Shown: in pieces, positions 25,929 through 34,102 of the stretch
How the letters are laid out: each line of letters begins with the position of its first letter
Position numbering within the stretch: position 1 is the first letter of the stretch
Assembly (NCBI RefSeq): GCF_003063355.1
Contig: NZ_NESH01000002.1
Location: forward strand, 682,001 to 746,000
DNA from: Limnohabitans sp. Bal53
GTDB lineage: Bacteria > Pseudomonadota > Gammaproteobacteria > Burkholderiales > Burkholderiaceae_C
Direction: 5' to 3'
DNA: 64,000 nucleotides
The notes under the pieces: generated by a model
The model's input: the letters and a program-made list of their open reading frames with translations, nothing else
What the model was told of the DNA's origin: nothing
Databases searched by the model: none
Made by a program: the position numbers and the translations under genes

Positions 25929-26837
25929 TCACCTGCGGGACGGTCGCACCACCCAACTCACCCCCCAAGCCGTCAAGGCGGTGCCCAAAAGAGTGGCCCA
26001 TGTGATGGTTTCGCCGAACAGCAACCAGGCCATCATGGCCGTGCTAGGTGGAACCAAATACATGAGACTGGTGACCGAGGCTGCGGCCCCACGCTGGATC
26101 AACATGTAGAGGAGCGAACTGCCGCCCAAGGTCAAACCCAACACCGACCAGGTCATGGCCCCTATCAACTCACCGTTCCAGCGCATGGCCTCGGTTTCCA
26201 TCAGTGCAAAAGGCAAAGTGACCAACAAAGCGGCCAGCAACTGAACCGTGTTGGCCGAGCGCACATCACAGGCTTGGACAAAGCGCTTTTGGTAAAGCGT
26301 GCCCACAGTGATGCTGAGTAAAGCGGCCAGGGCAAAGGCCATGTTGGCAGACGTGACCTGATCGAGGGGTGAGCCCAGCGTCAACTTGCGCCAAACCACC
26401 ATGAGCAGCCCCACAAAACCCAGCAACAGGCCCAGCCACTGCCTTCGCGAAACGCCGGGCTGATCGCTGCCGCGCAAACTGTAGGCCAACCAAATGGCCG
26501 TCAACACTGGCTGGAACCCCACAATCAAGGACGACAAGCCCGAGCCCATGCCGGCCTTGACCGCCACCCACACGCCGCCCAGATAGCCCGCGTGCATCAA
26601 GATACCCGTTACCGACAAGTGCAGCCATTGCGCGCGGCTTTGGGGCCAAGCCACCTTGGCCCACGCGATCCAGGCCAAAAAGCAAGCGATGGACAAGGCG
26701 TAGCGCAGCGCCAAAAAAGACAAAGGCGGGGCATGGGGCATACCGAAGCGGGCGACGATGAAGCCGGTGCTCCAGATCAACACGAACACGGCGGGGATCG
26801 CCCTCAACCAGGCGTCAGACGAACGGCCCCCGCTCAT
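25929..26837 (-). CDS. EamA/DMT-family transporter
   Basis: A 302-residue inner-membrane protein with ten hydrophobic segments in two homologous halves, typical of EamA/RhaT drug-metabolite transporters (first half AIPAVFVLIWSTGFIVARFGMPHAPPLSFLALRY; second half SITVGTLYQKRFVQ…SLLYMLIQRGAAASVTSLMYLVPPSTAMMAWLLFGE). The substrate is unknown. ATG 26837 overlaps the pgsA stop as ATGA; the longer frame upstream reads through pgsA in another frame. It is thus translationally coupled to pgsA. Confidence 0.85.
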   Translation of the reverse strand: MSGGRSSDAWLRAIPAVFVLIWSTGFIVARFGMPHAPPLSFLALRYALSIACFLAWIAWAKVAWPQSRAQWLHLSVTGILMHAGYLGGVWVAVKAGMGSGLSSLIVGFQPVLTAIWLAYSLRGSDQPGVSRRQWLGLLLGFVGLLMVVWRKLTLGSPLDQVTSANMAFALAALLSITVGTLYQKRFVQACDVRSANTVQLLAALLVTLPFALMETEAMRWNGELIGAMTWSVLGLTLGGSSLLYMLIQRGAAASVTSLMYLVPPSTAMMAWLLFGETITWATLLGTALTAWGVSWVVRPSRR

Positions 26838-27412
26838 CTCACGCGGGCTCGAATCTCTGGCAAGGCCTTTTGCATGTAGTACACCATGGACCAAACCGTC
26901 AAAACGGCGGCCACCACGATCAACAGAGCGCCCCAAACTCGGGTGTCGATCACACCGAACAAGGTGCCGTTGTAGAGCAAGAAAGGAATCGCCACCATTT
27001 GCACCGTGGTCTTGAGCTTGCCCACCATGTGCACGGCCACGCTTTTGCTCGCCCCGATCTGGGCCATCCACTCGCGCAGGGACGAAATGGCGATCTCGCG
27101 ACCAATGATGATGAGCGCCACCAGCACATTCACCCGGTCCATCTGCACCAGCATCAACAAGGCGGCACAAACTAAAAACTTGTCGGCCACCGGGTCTAAA
27201 AAGGCCCCGAAGGCCGAGGTCTGGTTGAGCTTGCGGGCCAGAAAACCGTCCAGCCAATCAGTGAAAGCGAACAACACAAACAGCACCGTCGCGATCAAGT
27301 TTTTCGTCTCGATCGTCAAACTGTCGAGGTAGTACACGCCAATGATCAAAGGGATCGCGACGATGCGCGTCCAGGTCATGATGGTGGGAATGGTGAAAAA
27401 CATGGTGATCAT
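26834..27412 (-). CDS. pgsA: CDP-diacylglycerol-glycerol-3-phosphate 3-phosphatidyltransferase
   Basis: A 192-residue integral membrane enzyme making phosphatidylglycerol phosphate. The CDP-alcohol phosphotransferase signature is complete: DWLDGFLARKLNQTSAFGAFLDPVADK (DG-x2-AR-x8-G-x3-D-x3-D). Four or five hydrophobic helices are visible. I chose ATG 27412; ATG 27403 (MFFTIPTIMTW) is equally likely because related proteins start there, and the TTG at 27430 is less likely. It follows uvrC closely on the same strand, a conserved order. Confidence 0.92.
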   Translation of the reverse strand: MITMFFTIPTIMTWTRIVAIPLIIGVYYLDSLTIETKNLIATVLFVLFAFTDWLDGFLARKLNQTSAFGAFLDPVADKFLVCAALLMLVQMDRVNVLVALIIIGREIAISSLREWMAQIGASKSVAVHMVGKLKTTVQMVAIPFLLYNGTLFGVIDTRVWGALLIVVAAVLTVWSMVYYMQKALPEIRARVR

Positions 27413-27456
27413 TGTGGCACGCTCAGCCAACAGCCTGATGACAGGCGGCTGCGACC

Positions 27457-29397
27457 TCAGTGCAAGGCGTTGTAAATGGTCTCGGCCAGCTCCCGCGAGA
27501 TGCCTTCCACGCCCAGCAAGTCCTCCACGCTGGCGCTTTCAACACCCCGCACCCCGCCAAAGCGCTGAAGCAGCTTGGCGCGTTTGCGCGGCCCGATGCC
27601 GGGGATTTCTTCGATCTTGCTGCCGCCCATGCGCACCTTGGCCCGCTGGGCCCGCATGCCGGTGATGGCAAAGCGGTGCGCTTCGTCGCGGATTTGCGCC
27701 ACCAGCATGAGTGCGGCCGAGTCCTTGCCCAAATAGACCTTCTCGCGGCCATCGGCAAACACCAGCTCTTCCAGGCCTACCTTGCGGCCCTCGCCTTTTT
27801 CCACACCCACGATGCGCGAGAGGTCCAGCCCCAAGTCGGTGAACACCTCACGCGCCATACTGACCTGGCCTTTGCCGCCGTCGATCAGCACCAAGTCCGG
27901 CAGGCGGGCTGTGCCTTCGCCCGATCGCAAGGCCTCGGCCAACTTGCCATAGCGGCGCATCAGCACCTGGCGCATGGCCGCGTAATCGTCGCCCGGGGTG
28001 ATGCCTTCGATGTTGTAGCGGCGGTAGTCGCCGCTTTGCATCTTGTGCTGGCGAAACACCACACAAGACGCCTGCGTGTTTTCGCCCGCCGTGTGCGAGA
28101 TGTCGAAACACTCGATGTGCAGCTGGTCCAAATCATCCGGAGCCAAGTCCAGCGCCTCGGCCAATGCCCGGGTGCGGGCCTGCTGGGATCCTTCTTCGGC
28201 CAGCAAGCGGGCCAGTTGCAGCTCGGCGTTTTTCTCGGCCATCTCCAGCCACACACGGCGGTGCTCGCGCGGATTCGTCACCGTGCTGATCTTCACGCCC
28301 GACTGCGCTGACAAAGCCGTAATCAACGCTTTGTCGACCGCCGCGCTCAGGATCAGCAGCGGCGGCACGGGCACGCCAATGTAGTGCTGCGCCAAAAAGG
28401 CTTCGAGCACCTGCACCTCGATCGGGCGCTGTATGACAACTTCCCCTTCGCCCTCCTCCAGGCCCAACAGGTCCTGCGCGTCCTGCACATGCACCGGAAA
28501 GTAAGGCCGGTCGCCCAGGTGCCGTCCCCCGCGCACCATGGCCAGGTTCACACAGGCACGGCCGCCCTGCACTTTGGCCACCAAAATGTCGGCATCGGTG
28601 TCGACCGCCGTATCCACCGACTGCTGGTGCAAGACCCGCGACAGCGCCGTCAGCTGGTTGCGCACCTCGGCCGCCAACTCGAATTCGAGCTTGTCGGCAT
28701 GCTGCATCATCCGCGCTTCCATCTCGCGCATCAGCGCCTGGGTCTCGCCACGCAAAAACTGCTCGGCATGCTGCACATCGGCTTTGTAGTCATCGGGGCT
28801 GATCAGGTTCACACACGGGCCCGAGCAACGCTTGATCTGAAACAGCAGGCAAGGCCGGGTGCGGTTAGCAAACACCGTGTCCTCGCAGGTGCGCAGCCTG
28901 AACACCTTCTGGATCAGCTGAATCGACTCCTTGACCGCCCACGCGCTGGGGAACGGCCCGAAGTAACGGTGCTTCTTTTCCACCGCTCCCCGGTAATAGG
29001 CCACACGCGGGTAATGCTGCGCCTCGGGCGTCTTGACCACCGCGGGCAGCGCCACGCGGCCATTGCCCGTGAGCTTGAGGTAGGGGTAACTCTTGTCGTC
29101 CCGAAACAGGATGTTGAAGCGCGGGTGCAGCGTCTTGATGAGGTTGTTTTCAAGCAGCAGCGCCTCGGCCTCGGAGCGCACCACGGTGGTCTCCATGCGC
29201 GTGATCTTGCTGACCATGTGGCCAATGCGGGTGCCGCCGTGGTCCTTCTGGAAGTAACTCGACACCCGGCGCTTGAGGTTCAGCGCCTTGCCCACATACA
29301 GCAGCTGCTCCTGCGCATCAAAGTAGCGGTACACCCCCGGCAAGGCGGGCAGTGCGGCAACTTGCGCGAGCAGGGCTTCATCATGGGTGTTCGACAT
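27457..29397 (-). CDS. uvrC: Excinuclease ABC subunit UvrC
   Basis: A 646-residue nucleotide-excision-repair endonuclease. The N-terminal GIY-YIG nuclease is [32 protein letters not shown] Cys cluster follows ([18 protein letters not shown]), then a UvrB-binding UVR motif region, the RNase-H-like C-terminal nuclease ([16 protein letters not shown]…[12 protein letters not shown]…RDEAHRFAI) and helix-hairpin-helix repeats ([18 protein letters not shown]). ATG 29397 (MSNTHDE) is chosen because the longer frame runs back through the divergent earP gene. Mfd, its partner pathway factor, is also in the window. Confidence 0.95.
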   Translation of the reverse strand: MSNTHDEALLAQVAALPALPGVYRYFDAQEQLLYVGKALNLKRRVSSYFQKDHGGTRIGHMVSKITRMETTVVRSEAEALLLENNLIKTLHPRFNILFRDDKSYPYLKLTGNGRVALPAVVKTPEAQHYPRVAYYRGAVEKKHRYFGPFPSAWAVKESIQLIQKVFRLRTCEDTVFANRTRPCLLFQIKRCSGPCVNLISPDDYKADVQHAEQFLRGETQALMREMEARMMQHADKLEFELAAEVRNQLTALSRVLHQQSVDTAVDTDADILVAKVQGGRACVNLAMVRGGRHLGDRPYFPVHVQDAQDLLGLEEGEGEVVIQRPIEVQVLEAFLAQHYIGVPVPPLLILSAAVDKALITALSAQSGVKISTVTNPREHRRVWLEMAEKNAELQLARLLAEEGSQQARTRALAEALDLAPDDLDQLHIECFDISHTAGENTQASCVVFRQHKMQSGDYRRYNIEGITPGDDYAAMRQVLMRRYGKLAEALRSGEGTARLPDLVLIDGGKGQVSMAREVFTDLGLDLSRIVGVEKGEGRKVGLEELVFADGREKVYLGKDSAALMLVAQIRDEAHRFAITGMRAQRAKVRMGGSKIEEIPGIGPRKRAKLLQRFGGVRGVESASVEDLLGVEGISRELAETIYNALH

Positions 29398-29437
29398 GGC
29401 GGCTATTGTCTGTGAAATCTCCAGCGACAATCGCCGC

Positions 29438-30508
29438 ATGCAAACTGGCCAACTCTGGGACATCTTCTGCACCGTCATCGACAACCACGGCGACCTGGGC
29501 GTGTGCTGGCGGCTGACGCGCCAGTTGCGCGACGCGGGCCAGCGCGTGCGCCTTTGGGTGGACGACGCATCGGCCCTGGCCTGGATGGCCCCCACCGCCC
29601 ACCAAGAGCCTGGCATTGAAGTGCGGCCGTGGGCAGATGCCAGCCAAACCAGCACCCTGCAAACGCTGCCCCCGGCGGATGTCTGGGTCGAAGCCTTTGG
29701 CTGCGACATCCCTGAAGCCTTTGTGGCGCACGGCGTAGCCACCCGAGCGCAACCACCCAAATGGATCAACCTCGAATACCTGAGCGCCGAAGACTGGGTG
29801 CCCCGCATGCACCAGCTGCCCTCACCCATCATGAGCGGCCCGGCCAAGGGCTGGACCAAGACCTTCTTTTACCCCGGCTTCACAGAGGACACGGGCGGCC
29901 TGCTGCGCGAATCCGACTTGCTGGAGCGCCAGCAAAACTTTGACCGCGCTGCCTGGCGCCAACAACACGCCCCCAACCTAGCTGCGGAGGGCCTGCTGAT
30001 CAGCCTGTTCTGCTACGAACCCGCTGCCCTCCCCCAACTGCTGGCCCAACTTGTGGACACACCCCACCACCTGCTCGTCACCCCCGGCCGCCCGCTGGCG
30101 GCGGTGCAGAAAGCACTGGCGGGCATGGCTGAACACCCGTACTGGAGCGCCCTGCCCTACACCGACCAAAACGGCTTCGACGAAATGCTCTGGGCCTGCG
30201 ACTTGAATTTTGTGCGTGGCGAAGACTCGCTGGTGCGGGCGCTATGGGCAGGCCAGCCCTTCATCTGGCACATTTACCCACAAGACGACAACGCCCACCA
30301 CGACAAGCTGGAGGCGTTTTTGGAATGGATGCAAGCGCCGGAGAGTTTGCGCAAGGCGCATCGGGTTTGGAATGGAGTGGAAGCGGGTGAATGGCCTGCG
30401 CTCAATGCCGAAACGCTACAGATTTGGAGACAGAGCACCCAAACCAAGCGCCATCAACTTTCTGGGCAAACTGATTTGGTCACGCAACTGATCAAGTTCA
30501 TGGCTTGA
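29438..30508 (+). CDS. earP: EF-P arginine rhamnosyltransferase EarP
   Basis: A 356-residue GT-B glycosyltransferase. The sequence [37 protein letters not shown] at the N-terminus is diagnostic of EarP, as is [37 protein letters not shown] (dTDP-rhamnose binding and active-site region) near residue 265. EarP adds rhamnose to Arg32 of elongation factor P. That Arg is present in the EF-P encoded 2 kb downstream. ATG 29438 is only 41 bases from the divergent uvrC start, so the two share a short promoter region. Confidence 0.93.
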   Translation: MQTGQLWDIFCTVIDNHGDLGVCWRLTRQLRDAGQRVRLWVDDASALAWMAPTAHQEPGIEVRPWADASQTSTLQTLPPADVWVEAFGCDIPEAFVAHGVATRAQPPKWINLEYLSAEDWVPRMHQLPSPIMSGPAKGWTKTFFYPGFTEDTGGLLRESDLLERQQNFDRAAWRQQHAPNLAAEGLLISLFCYEPAALPQLLAQLVDTPHHLLVTPGRPLAAVQKALAGMAEHPYWSALPYTDQNGFDEMLWACDLNFVRGEDSLVRALWAGQPFIWHIYPQDDNAHHDKLEAFLEWMQAPESLRKAHRVWNGVEAGEWPALNAETLQIWRQSTQTKRHQLSGQTDLVTQLIKFMA

Positions 30509-30587
30509 CAACAAAAACGGAGTCAAATATCAGGGCGCGAATAGCCCCGGATTTCGTTAGACAATGGTGTGACATGGGCTGCTGAAA

Positions 30588-30794
30588 CTATGCATTAGGC
30601 AAATGGTTCTTTTGCACCTCGACGTTGGCATCTGGCACTGGAATCTGAGCCCTTCCGAGGTGCGACCAATAAACTGTAAAGCCGAGAGCCAGTAGCAAAA
30701 GTGCAAGCCATAGCCACCACAGCTCAAGCCGATTCTTTAAAAGTTAAGTAACCCCGGAAAAAATTTCCACCGCAGCACGCTTCGCAAACGACAT
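30588..30794 (-). pseudogene. Remnant of a small single-TM protein gene
   Basis: On the minus strand, a 51-codon open stretch encodes one hydrophobic helix (LELWWLWLALLLLALGF) followed by a polar tail ending HLPNA and TAG (30588-30590). It has no ATG, GTG or TTG at its front. Reading back in the same frame gives TAA, and before it MSFAKRAAVEIFSGVT beginning at an ATG (30794-30792). One interpretation is a 68-residue gene broken by a single nonsense codon. The composition looks protein-like, but chance cannot be excluded. Confidence 0.35.
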
Positions 30795-30848
30795 AACGTT
30801 TGAATTCAGCTTCCACCGAAGGTTGGCCGGTGGAATGATGTGTTGGAC
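30791..30848 (-). repeat. attC-like recombination-site candidate
   Basis: Read on the minus strand, GTCCAAC (fits RYYYAAC) lies one base after a stop codon. An 8-bp hairpin TTCCACCG/CGGTGGAA follows, then GCTGAATTC-AAAC-GTTATGT, which resembles the right half of integron attC sites (GTTRRRY with one mismatch). Left-right complementarity of the outer arms is weak, so this is at best a degenerate site. Confidence 0.3.
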
Positions 30849-30849
30849 G

Positions 30850-31170
30850 TCAATTTTTCAAGGCCTCAAAATTGCCCTTCACGGCTATGGAGATGGGTTT
30901 GTATTTTGAGAAGAGCCATAGCCCGAATGCCGCAGCTGAACCCAAAAATACTGTGAAGAACACAGCAACAAGGACACCAATGAGTGGCCCACCAATGAGC
31001 CCTGTGAGCCCATGCACTGGCTGACCGTTCCATGTAACTGTGTTGTAGCCAAACATCGCTAGTACGCCAGTCATCATTCCGAATGGCAGCAGTGATGCGG
31101 ACAAGCCAATGAACCATAGCTTGTAAATGGTTCCTGTGCTAATTCGTGCAATTGAGATTTTGGTAAAAAT
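30850..31170 (-). CDS. Two-TM membrane protein of unknown function, apparent ATT start
   Basis: A 106-residue protein with two strong hydrophobic helices (LWFIGLSASLLPFGMMTGVLAMF and LIGGPLIGVLVAVFFTVFLGSAAAFGLWLF) and a short cytoplasmic tail (SKYKPISIAVKGNFEALKN). No ATG, GTG or TTG lies near the natural N-terminus (IFTKISIARISTGTIYKLWF). Instead an AGAGGAG site sits seven bases before an ATT codon at 31170, which I use as start. Either a rare ATT initiation or an ATG-to-ATT mutation would explain this. The longer frame back to 31446 is not protein-like. I do not recognise the family. Confidence 0.5.
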   Translation of the reverse strand: MFTKISIARISTGTIYKLWFIGLSASLLPFGMMTGVLAMFGYNTVTWNGQPVHGLTGLIGGPLIGVLVAVFFTVFLGSAAAFGLWLFSKYKPISIAVKGNFEALKN

Positions 31171-31548
31171 GGCGATTCTCCTCTTTAATGTCGCGCGGTT
31201 TTTCCTATGAAGCCTAACGCAATGTAGCCCGCAAAACCCGATTGATACATCCGGACCGAGTCGAAAAGTCCTTTTGATGAATGCGTTGCAAACCGTATCA
31301 GACATCGCCTTCGACCCCCATGCCTGAATTTTTGTACAGGTGTAATGCACCATAAAACCCAGCGCACCTTGTTGGCCATCCGCTGATCTTCGTCGGTCGT
31401 TGCGGAGCCAAACTATAACCTTATTAGCTACATTTCCAAAGATCACTTCCTAGCAAGATAAAAAAATTGAGAGCAACCCTGAACCCATAGCCTTCAAGCT
31501 GGATGTCCGCAAAATTGACCCGATCCGCGTGCCCGATAATCCCGACCC
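31171..31548. other. Intergenic region upstream of the YeeE pair
   Basis: No convincing gene. Minus-strand frames in 31185-31379 and up to 31446 have Cys/His/Arg-rich, non-protein-like composition. GTTAGGC (minus strand, 31212-31218) fits the integron R' core GTTRRRY. The last 60 bases presumably carry the promoter of the YeeE pair. Confidence 0.35.
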
Positions 31549-32022
31549 ATGACTCTGATTGACACCCTCTTCCCCCTCGGCTGGCAGCACTACCTGCTGG
31601 GCGGCCTCACCATTGGCGCTGGCGTGGCGCTGCTGTATTTATTCAACGGCTGGGTCGGCGGCATGAGTTCCGTCTTTTCCAGCAGTTGGTCGTTCGTGTC
31701 CAAACGGGCGTTTTTTCAGCAAGAGCGCTTTGTCAGCACCCGCAACTGGCGGCTGGTTTACGCGCTGGGCGTGGTGCTGGGGGCGCTGGTTTGGCGGTTC
31801 ACGCTGGCGGGTGGCGAGGCGCAGCACACCAGCGTGCCCGCCTGGCAGCTGCTGGTGGGCGGCTTTTTGGTCGGTTACGGTGCGCGTTTGGGCAATGGCT
31901 GCACATCCGGTCACGGCATTTGCGGCTTGGGCTCGTTGCAGCTGCCTTCGCTGGGCGCGGTGCTGACCTTCATGGCCACCGCTTTCATGACCGCCAACCT
32001 GATGGCTTGGAGCCTCGCATGA
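31549..32022 (+). CDS. YeeE/YedE-family membrane protein, first subunit
   Basis: A 157-residue membrane protein with four to five helices. The signature GARLGNGCTSGHGICGLGSLQLPS near residues 115-137, with conserved Cys residues, is the sulfur-transport motif of the YeeE/YedE family (thiosulfate or sulfur-compound import, PF04143). It overlaps the next gene by ATGA, and the two short subunits together equal a full-length YeeE. Its exact sulfur substrate is unknown. Confidence 0.85.
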   Translation: MTLIDTLFPLGWQHYLLGGLTIGAGVALLYLFNGWVGGMSSVFSSSWSFVSKRAFFQQERFVSTRNWRLVYALGVVLGALVWRFTLAGGEAQHTSVPAWQLLVGGFLVGYGARLGNGCTSGHGICGLGSLQLPSLGAVLTFMATAFMTANLMAWSLA

Positions 32023-32453
32023 ACAATCTGAATCCTCACACACTGTCCCTGCCCAAAGCGCTGGTCACCCTGATCGCCGGGGCCTTGTTTGGCTTTGGCC
32101 TGTCTCTGGCCACCATGGTGCAGCCCGACGTGGTTTTGAGCTTTTTGCGCTTTCAAGACTGGGGCCTGATGCTGGTCATGGGCGGCGCAGCGGGCTTGGC
32201 CATGCTGGCGTACAAAGGTTTTCCGCGCTGGCTGTCTCGCCCTTTGCTGGGTGGTGAGTTCCTCACACAACCGGCCAGCTGGGACCGCCAAACCGTGATC
32301 GGCTCTGCCATTTTTGGCATCGGCTGGGGTTTGAGCGGGGTGTGCCCCGGCCCGGCCATTGCGGCTTTGGGCACAGGCAACACCGACATCCTGTGGGCCT
32401 TGGGCGGCATTGTGCTGGGCGGACTGGCCCACGGCCTGACTGCGCGAAACTGA
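32019..32453 (+). CDS. YeeE/YedE-family membrane protein, second subunit
   Basis: A 144-residue membrane protein with four to five helices and the second family motif GWGLSGVCPGPAIAALGTGN near residues 105-125. The ATG at 32019 overlaps the first subunit's stop (ATGA), so the longer frame from 31686 is rejected. The split two-gene arrangement is common in Proteobacteria and is often tied to sulfide or thiosulfate detoxification; no sulfurtransferase or ArsR regulator is adjacent here. Confidence 0.85.
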   Translation: MNNLNPHTLSLPKALVTLIAGALFGFGLSLATMVQPDVVLSFLRFQDWGLMLVMGGAAGLAMLAYKGFPRWLSRPLLGGEFLTQPASWDRQTVIGSAIFGIGWGLSGVCPGPAIAALGTGNTDILWALGGIVLGGLAHGLTARN

Positions 32454-32549
32454 GCACCCGCAAGGGACCTCTGCCCGATAGCCGGCCCCACAGGTTAGAA
32501 TAATGGGCTTGGCTTCAAGCCACCCCCTTTCATTTCAGACTCAATTCCT

Positions 32550-33104
32550 ATGAAAACCGCTCAAGAAATCCGCGTCGGCAACGTCATCATGCACGGCAAA
32601 GACCCCATGGTCGTCCTGCGCACCGAATACCAACGCGGTGGCCGCGGCTCTTCCACTGTGCGCATGAAGCTCAAAAGCTTGATCGCCAACTTCGGCACCG
32701 AAGTCGTGTTCCGCGCCGACGACAAGATGGACCAGGTCATCCTGGACAAAAAAGAGTGCACCTACTCTTACTTCGCTGACCCCATGTACGTCTGCATGGA
32801 CACCGATTTCAACCAGTACGAAGTCGAAGCCACCAACATGGGCGACGCTTTGAACTACCTCGAAGACGGCATGGAACTCGAAGTGGTGTTCTACAACGAG
32901 AAAGCCATCTCTGTGGAATTGCCCACCAGCGTGGTGCGCGAGATCACCTGGACAGAGCCCGCCGTCAAAGGCGACACCTCGGGCAAAGTGCTCAAGCCCG
33001 CAAAGATCGCCACCGGCATGGAAGTGCCTGTGCCTTTGTTCGTGAGCCAAGGCGACAAGATCGAGATCGACACCCGCACCGGCGAATACCGCAAGCGCGT
33101 CTGA
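32550..33104 (+). CDS. efp: Elongation factor P (arginine type)
   Basis: A 184-residue translation factor that relieves ribosome stalling at polyproline. The three beta-barrel domains are recognisable ([27 protein letters not shown]…, [31 protein letters not shown]…, [24 protein letters not shown]). The exposed loop YQRGGRGSS places Arg at position 32, the residue rhamnosylated by EarP, rather than the Lys used by EpmA-type organisms. An intrinsic terminator follows. earP lies 2 kb upstream on the same strand. Confidence 0.96.
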   Translation: MKTAQEIRVGNVIMHGKDPMVVLRTEYQRGGRGSSTVRMKLKSLIANFGTEVVFRADDKMDQVILDKKECTYSYFADPMYVCMDTDFNQYEVEATNMGDALNYLEDGMELEVVFYNEKAISVELPTSVVREITWTEPAVKGDTSGKVLKPAKIATGMEVPVPLFVSQGDKIEIDTRTGEYRKRV

Positions 33105-33125
33105 TCTTCCGATCAAGCCCCCTGA

Positions 33126-33149
33126 TGAAAGCCCCGCAAGGGGCTTTTT
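33126..33149 (+). terminator. Terminator after efp
   Basis: AAGCCCC-GCAA-GGGGCTT hairpin followed by a run of T residues, 22 bases after the efp stop. Confidence 0.85.
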
Positions 33150-33160
33150 TCATGGTCGAT

Positions 33161-33208
33161 GGCGTGTCATGTGGCGTGTCTTGTGGCGTGTCTCATGGCG
33201 TGTCTTGC
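33161..33208 (+). repeat. 12-bp tandem repeat, four units
   Basis: Four head-to-tail units of the form GGCGTGTCNNNN (GGCGTGTCATGT, GGCGTGTCTTGT, GGCGTGTCTCAT, GGCGTGTCTTGC) lie between the efp terminator and the LOG-family gene. They fall just upstream of the likely start of that gene and may be a variable-number repeat. Confidence 0.75.
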
Positions 33209-33229
33209 GGCCGGTGCACAATCGGCTCT

Positions 33230-34102
33230 ATGCAAAGCACTCAAAACCTGAAAGACCCTTCTCTTCCGCATGCTTGGGCCGACTTGCAAGCCGAAGCCAA
33301 GCTGAGTGACTGGCTGGAGCCCGAGGCTCATCGTCTGGCCTTTGCCGATCCCGAATTTTTGTTGCGCCGCGAAACCCGGGGCATCCGCTTTCAGCTGGAA
33401 ATGCTCAAGCCCGATCTGGCCCAAGCAGAAGCCGGTATTGAACACACGGTGGTCGTCTTTGGCAGCGCCCGCTTTGTGGACCGGGCCACCGCCCAAGCCC
33501 AACTTGAGGCAGCGCAGCAAAGCGGCCATGCACAGGAGCTGTCCAAAGCCCAGGCGATGGTGCGCAACGCCGAGCATTACGAAAACGCCCGCGTCTTTGC
33601 GCAAATGGTGTCCAAGGCTTGCTCTTGCCTGCCCAACGACGAAAAGCTTTTCATCTGCACAGGCGGCGGCCCCGGCATCATGGAAGCGGCCAACCGGGGC
33701 GCACAAGAGGCCGGCGCCCCCTCGGTGGCACTCAACATCGCCCTGCCCCACGAGCAACACCCCAACCCTTATGTCACGCCCGAGCTGAGCTTCAAGTTCC
33801 ATTATTTTGCGCTGCGCAAAATGCACTTCATGATGCGGGCCAAGGCCTTGGTAGCGTTTCCCGGTGGCTTTGGCACGCTCGACGAGTTGTTCGAGGTCAT
33901 GACGCTGGTGCAAACGCGCAAAGCCCGGCCTGTGCCGATCTTGCTGTTTGGTACTGCATTTTGGAAAGGGCTGATCAACATGGACATGCTGATCGAAGAG
34001 GGCACGATTTCAGCGCAAGACTTGGACTTATTTCACTACGTCGACACACCCGAGGCGGCCTGGCAAGCCATTTGCGATTTTTATCAACTCAAAGTGTCGT
34101 GA
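33230..34102 (+). CDS. LOG-family protein (cytokinin-activating type phosphoribohydrolase)
   Basis: A 290-residue protein of the TIGR00730/LOG group. The core motif PGGFGTLDELFEVMT near residues 211-225, and FICTGGGPGIMEAANRGAQEAG near 142-163, form the nucleotide-binding site. Characterised LOG proteins release the base from nucleoside 5'-monophosphates, and proteins formerly called lysine decarboxylases belong here. An N-terminal extension of about 75 residues precedes the Rossmann core. ATG 33230 is preferred because the longer frame from 33125 translates the tandem repeat. Its 3' end overlaps the convergent MFS gene by 19 bases. Confidence 0.85.
   Translation: MQSTQNLKDPSLPHAWADLQAEAKLSDWLEPEAHRLAFADPEFLLRRETRGIRFQLEMLKPDLAQAEAGIEHTVVVFGSARFVDRATAQAQLEAAQQSGHAQELSKAQAMVRNAEHYENARVFAQMVSKACSCLPNDEKLFICTGGGPGIMEAANRGAQEAGAPSVALNIALPHEQHPNPYVTPELSFKFHYFALRKMHFMMRAKALVAFPGGFGTLDELFEVMTLVQTRKARPVPILLFGTAFWKGLINMDMLIEEGTISAQDLDLFHYVDTPEAAWQAICDFYQLKVS

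Noticed and set aside
31185-31379. 64-codon minus-strand frame upstream of the ATT-start gene
   Set aside because: Ends just before the AGAGGAG site, so a coupled gene was considered, but the composition (many Arg, Cys, His, Trp) is not protein-like and I recognise no motif.
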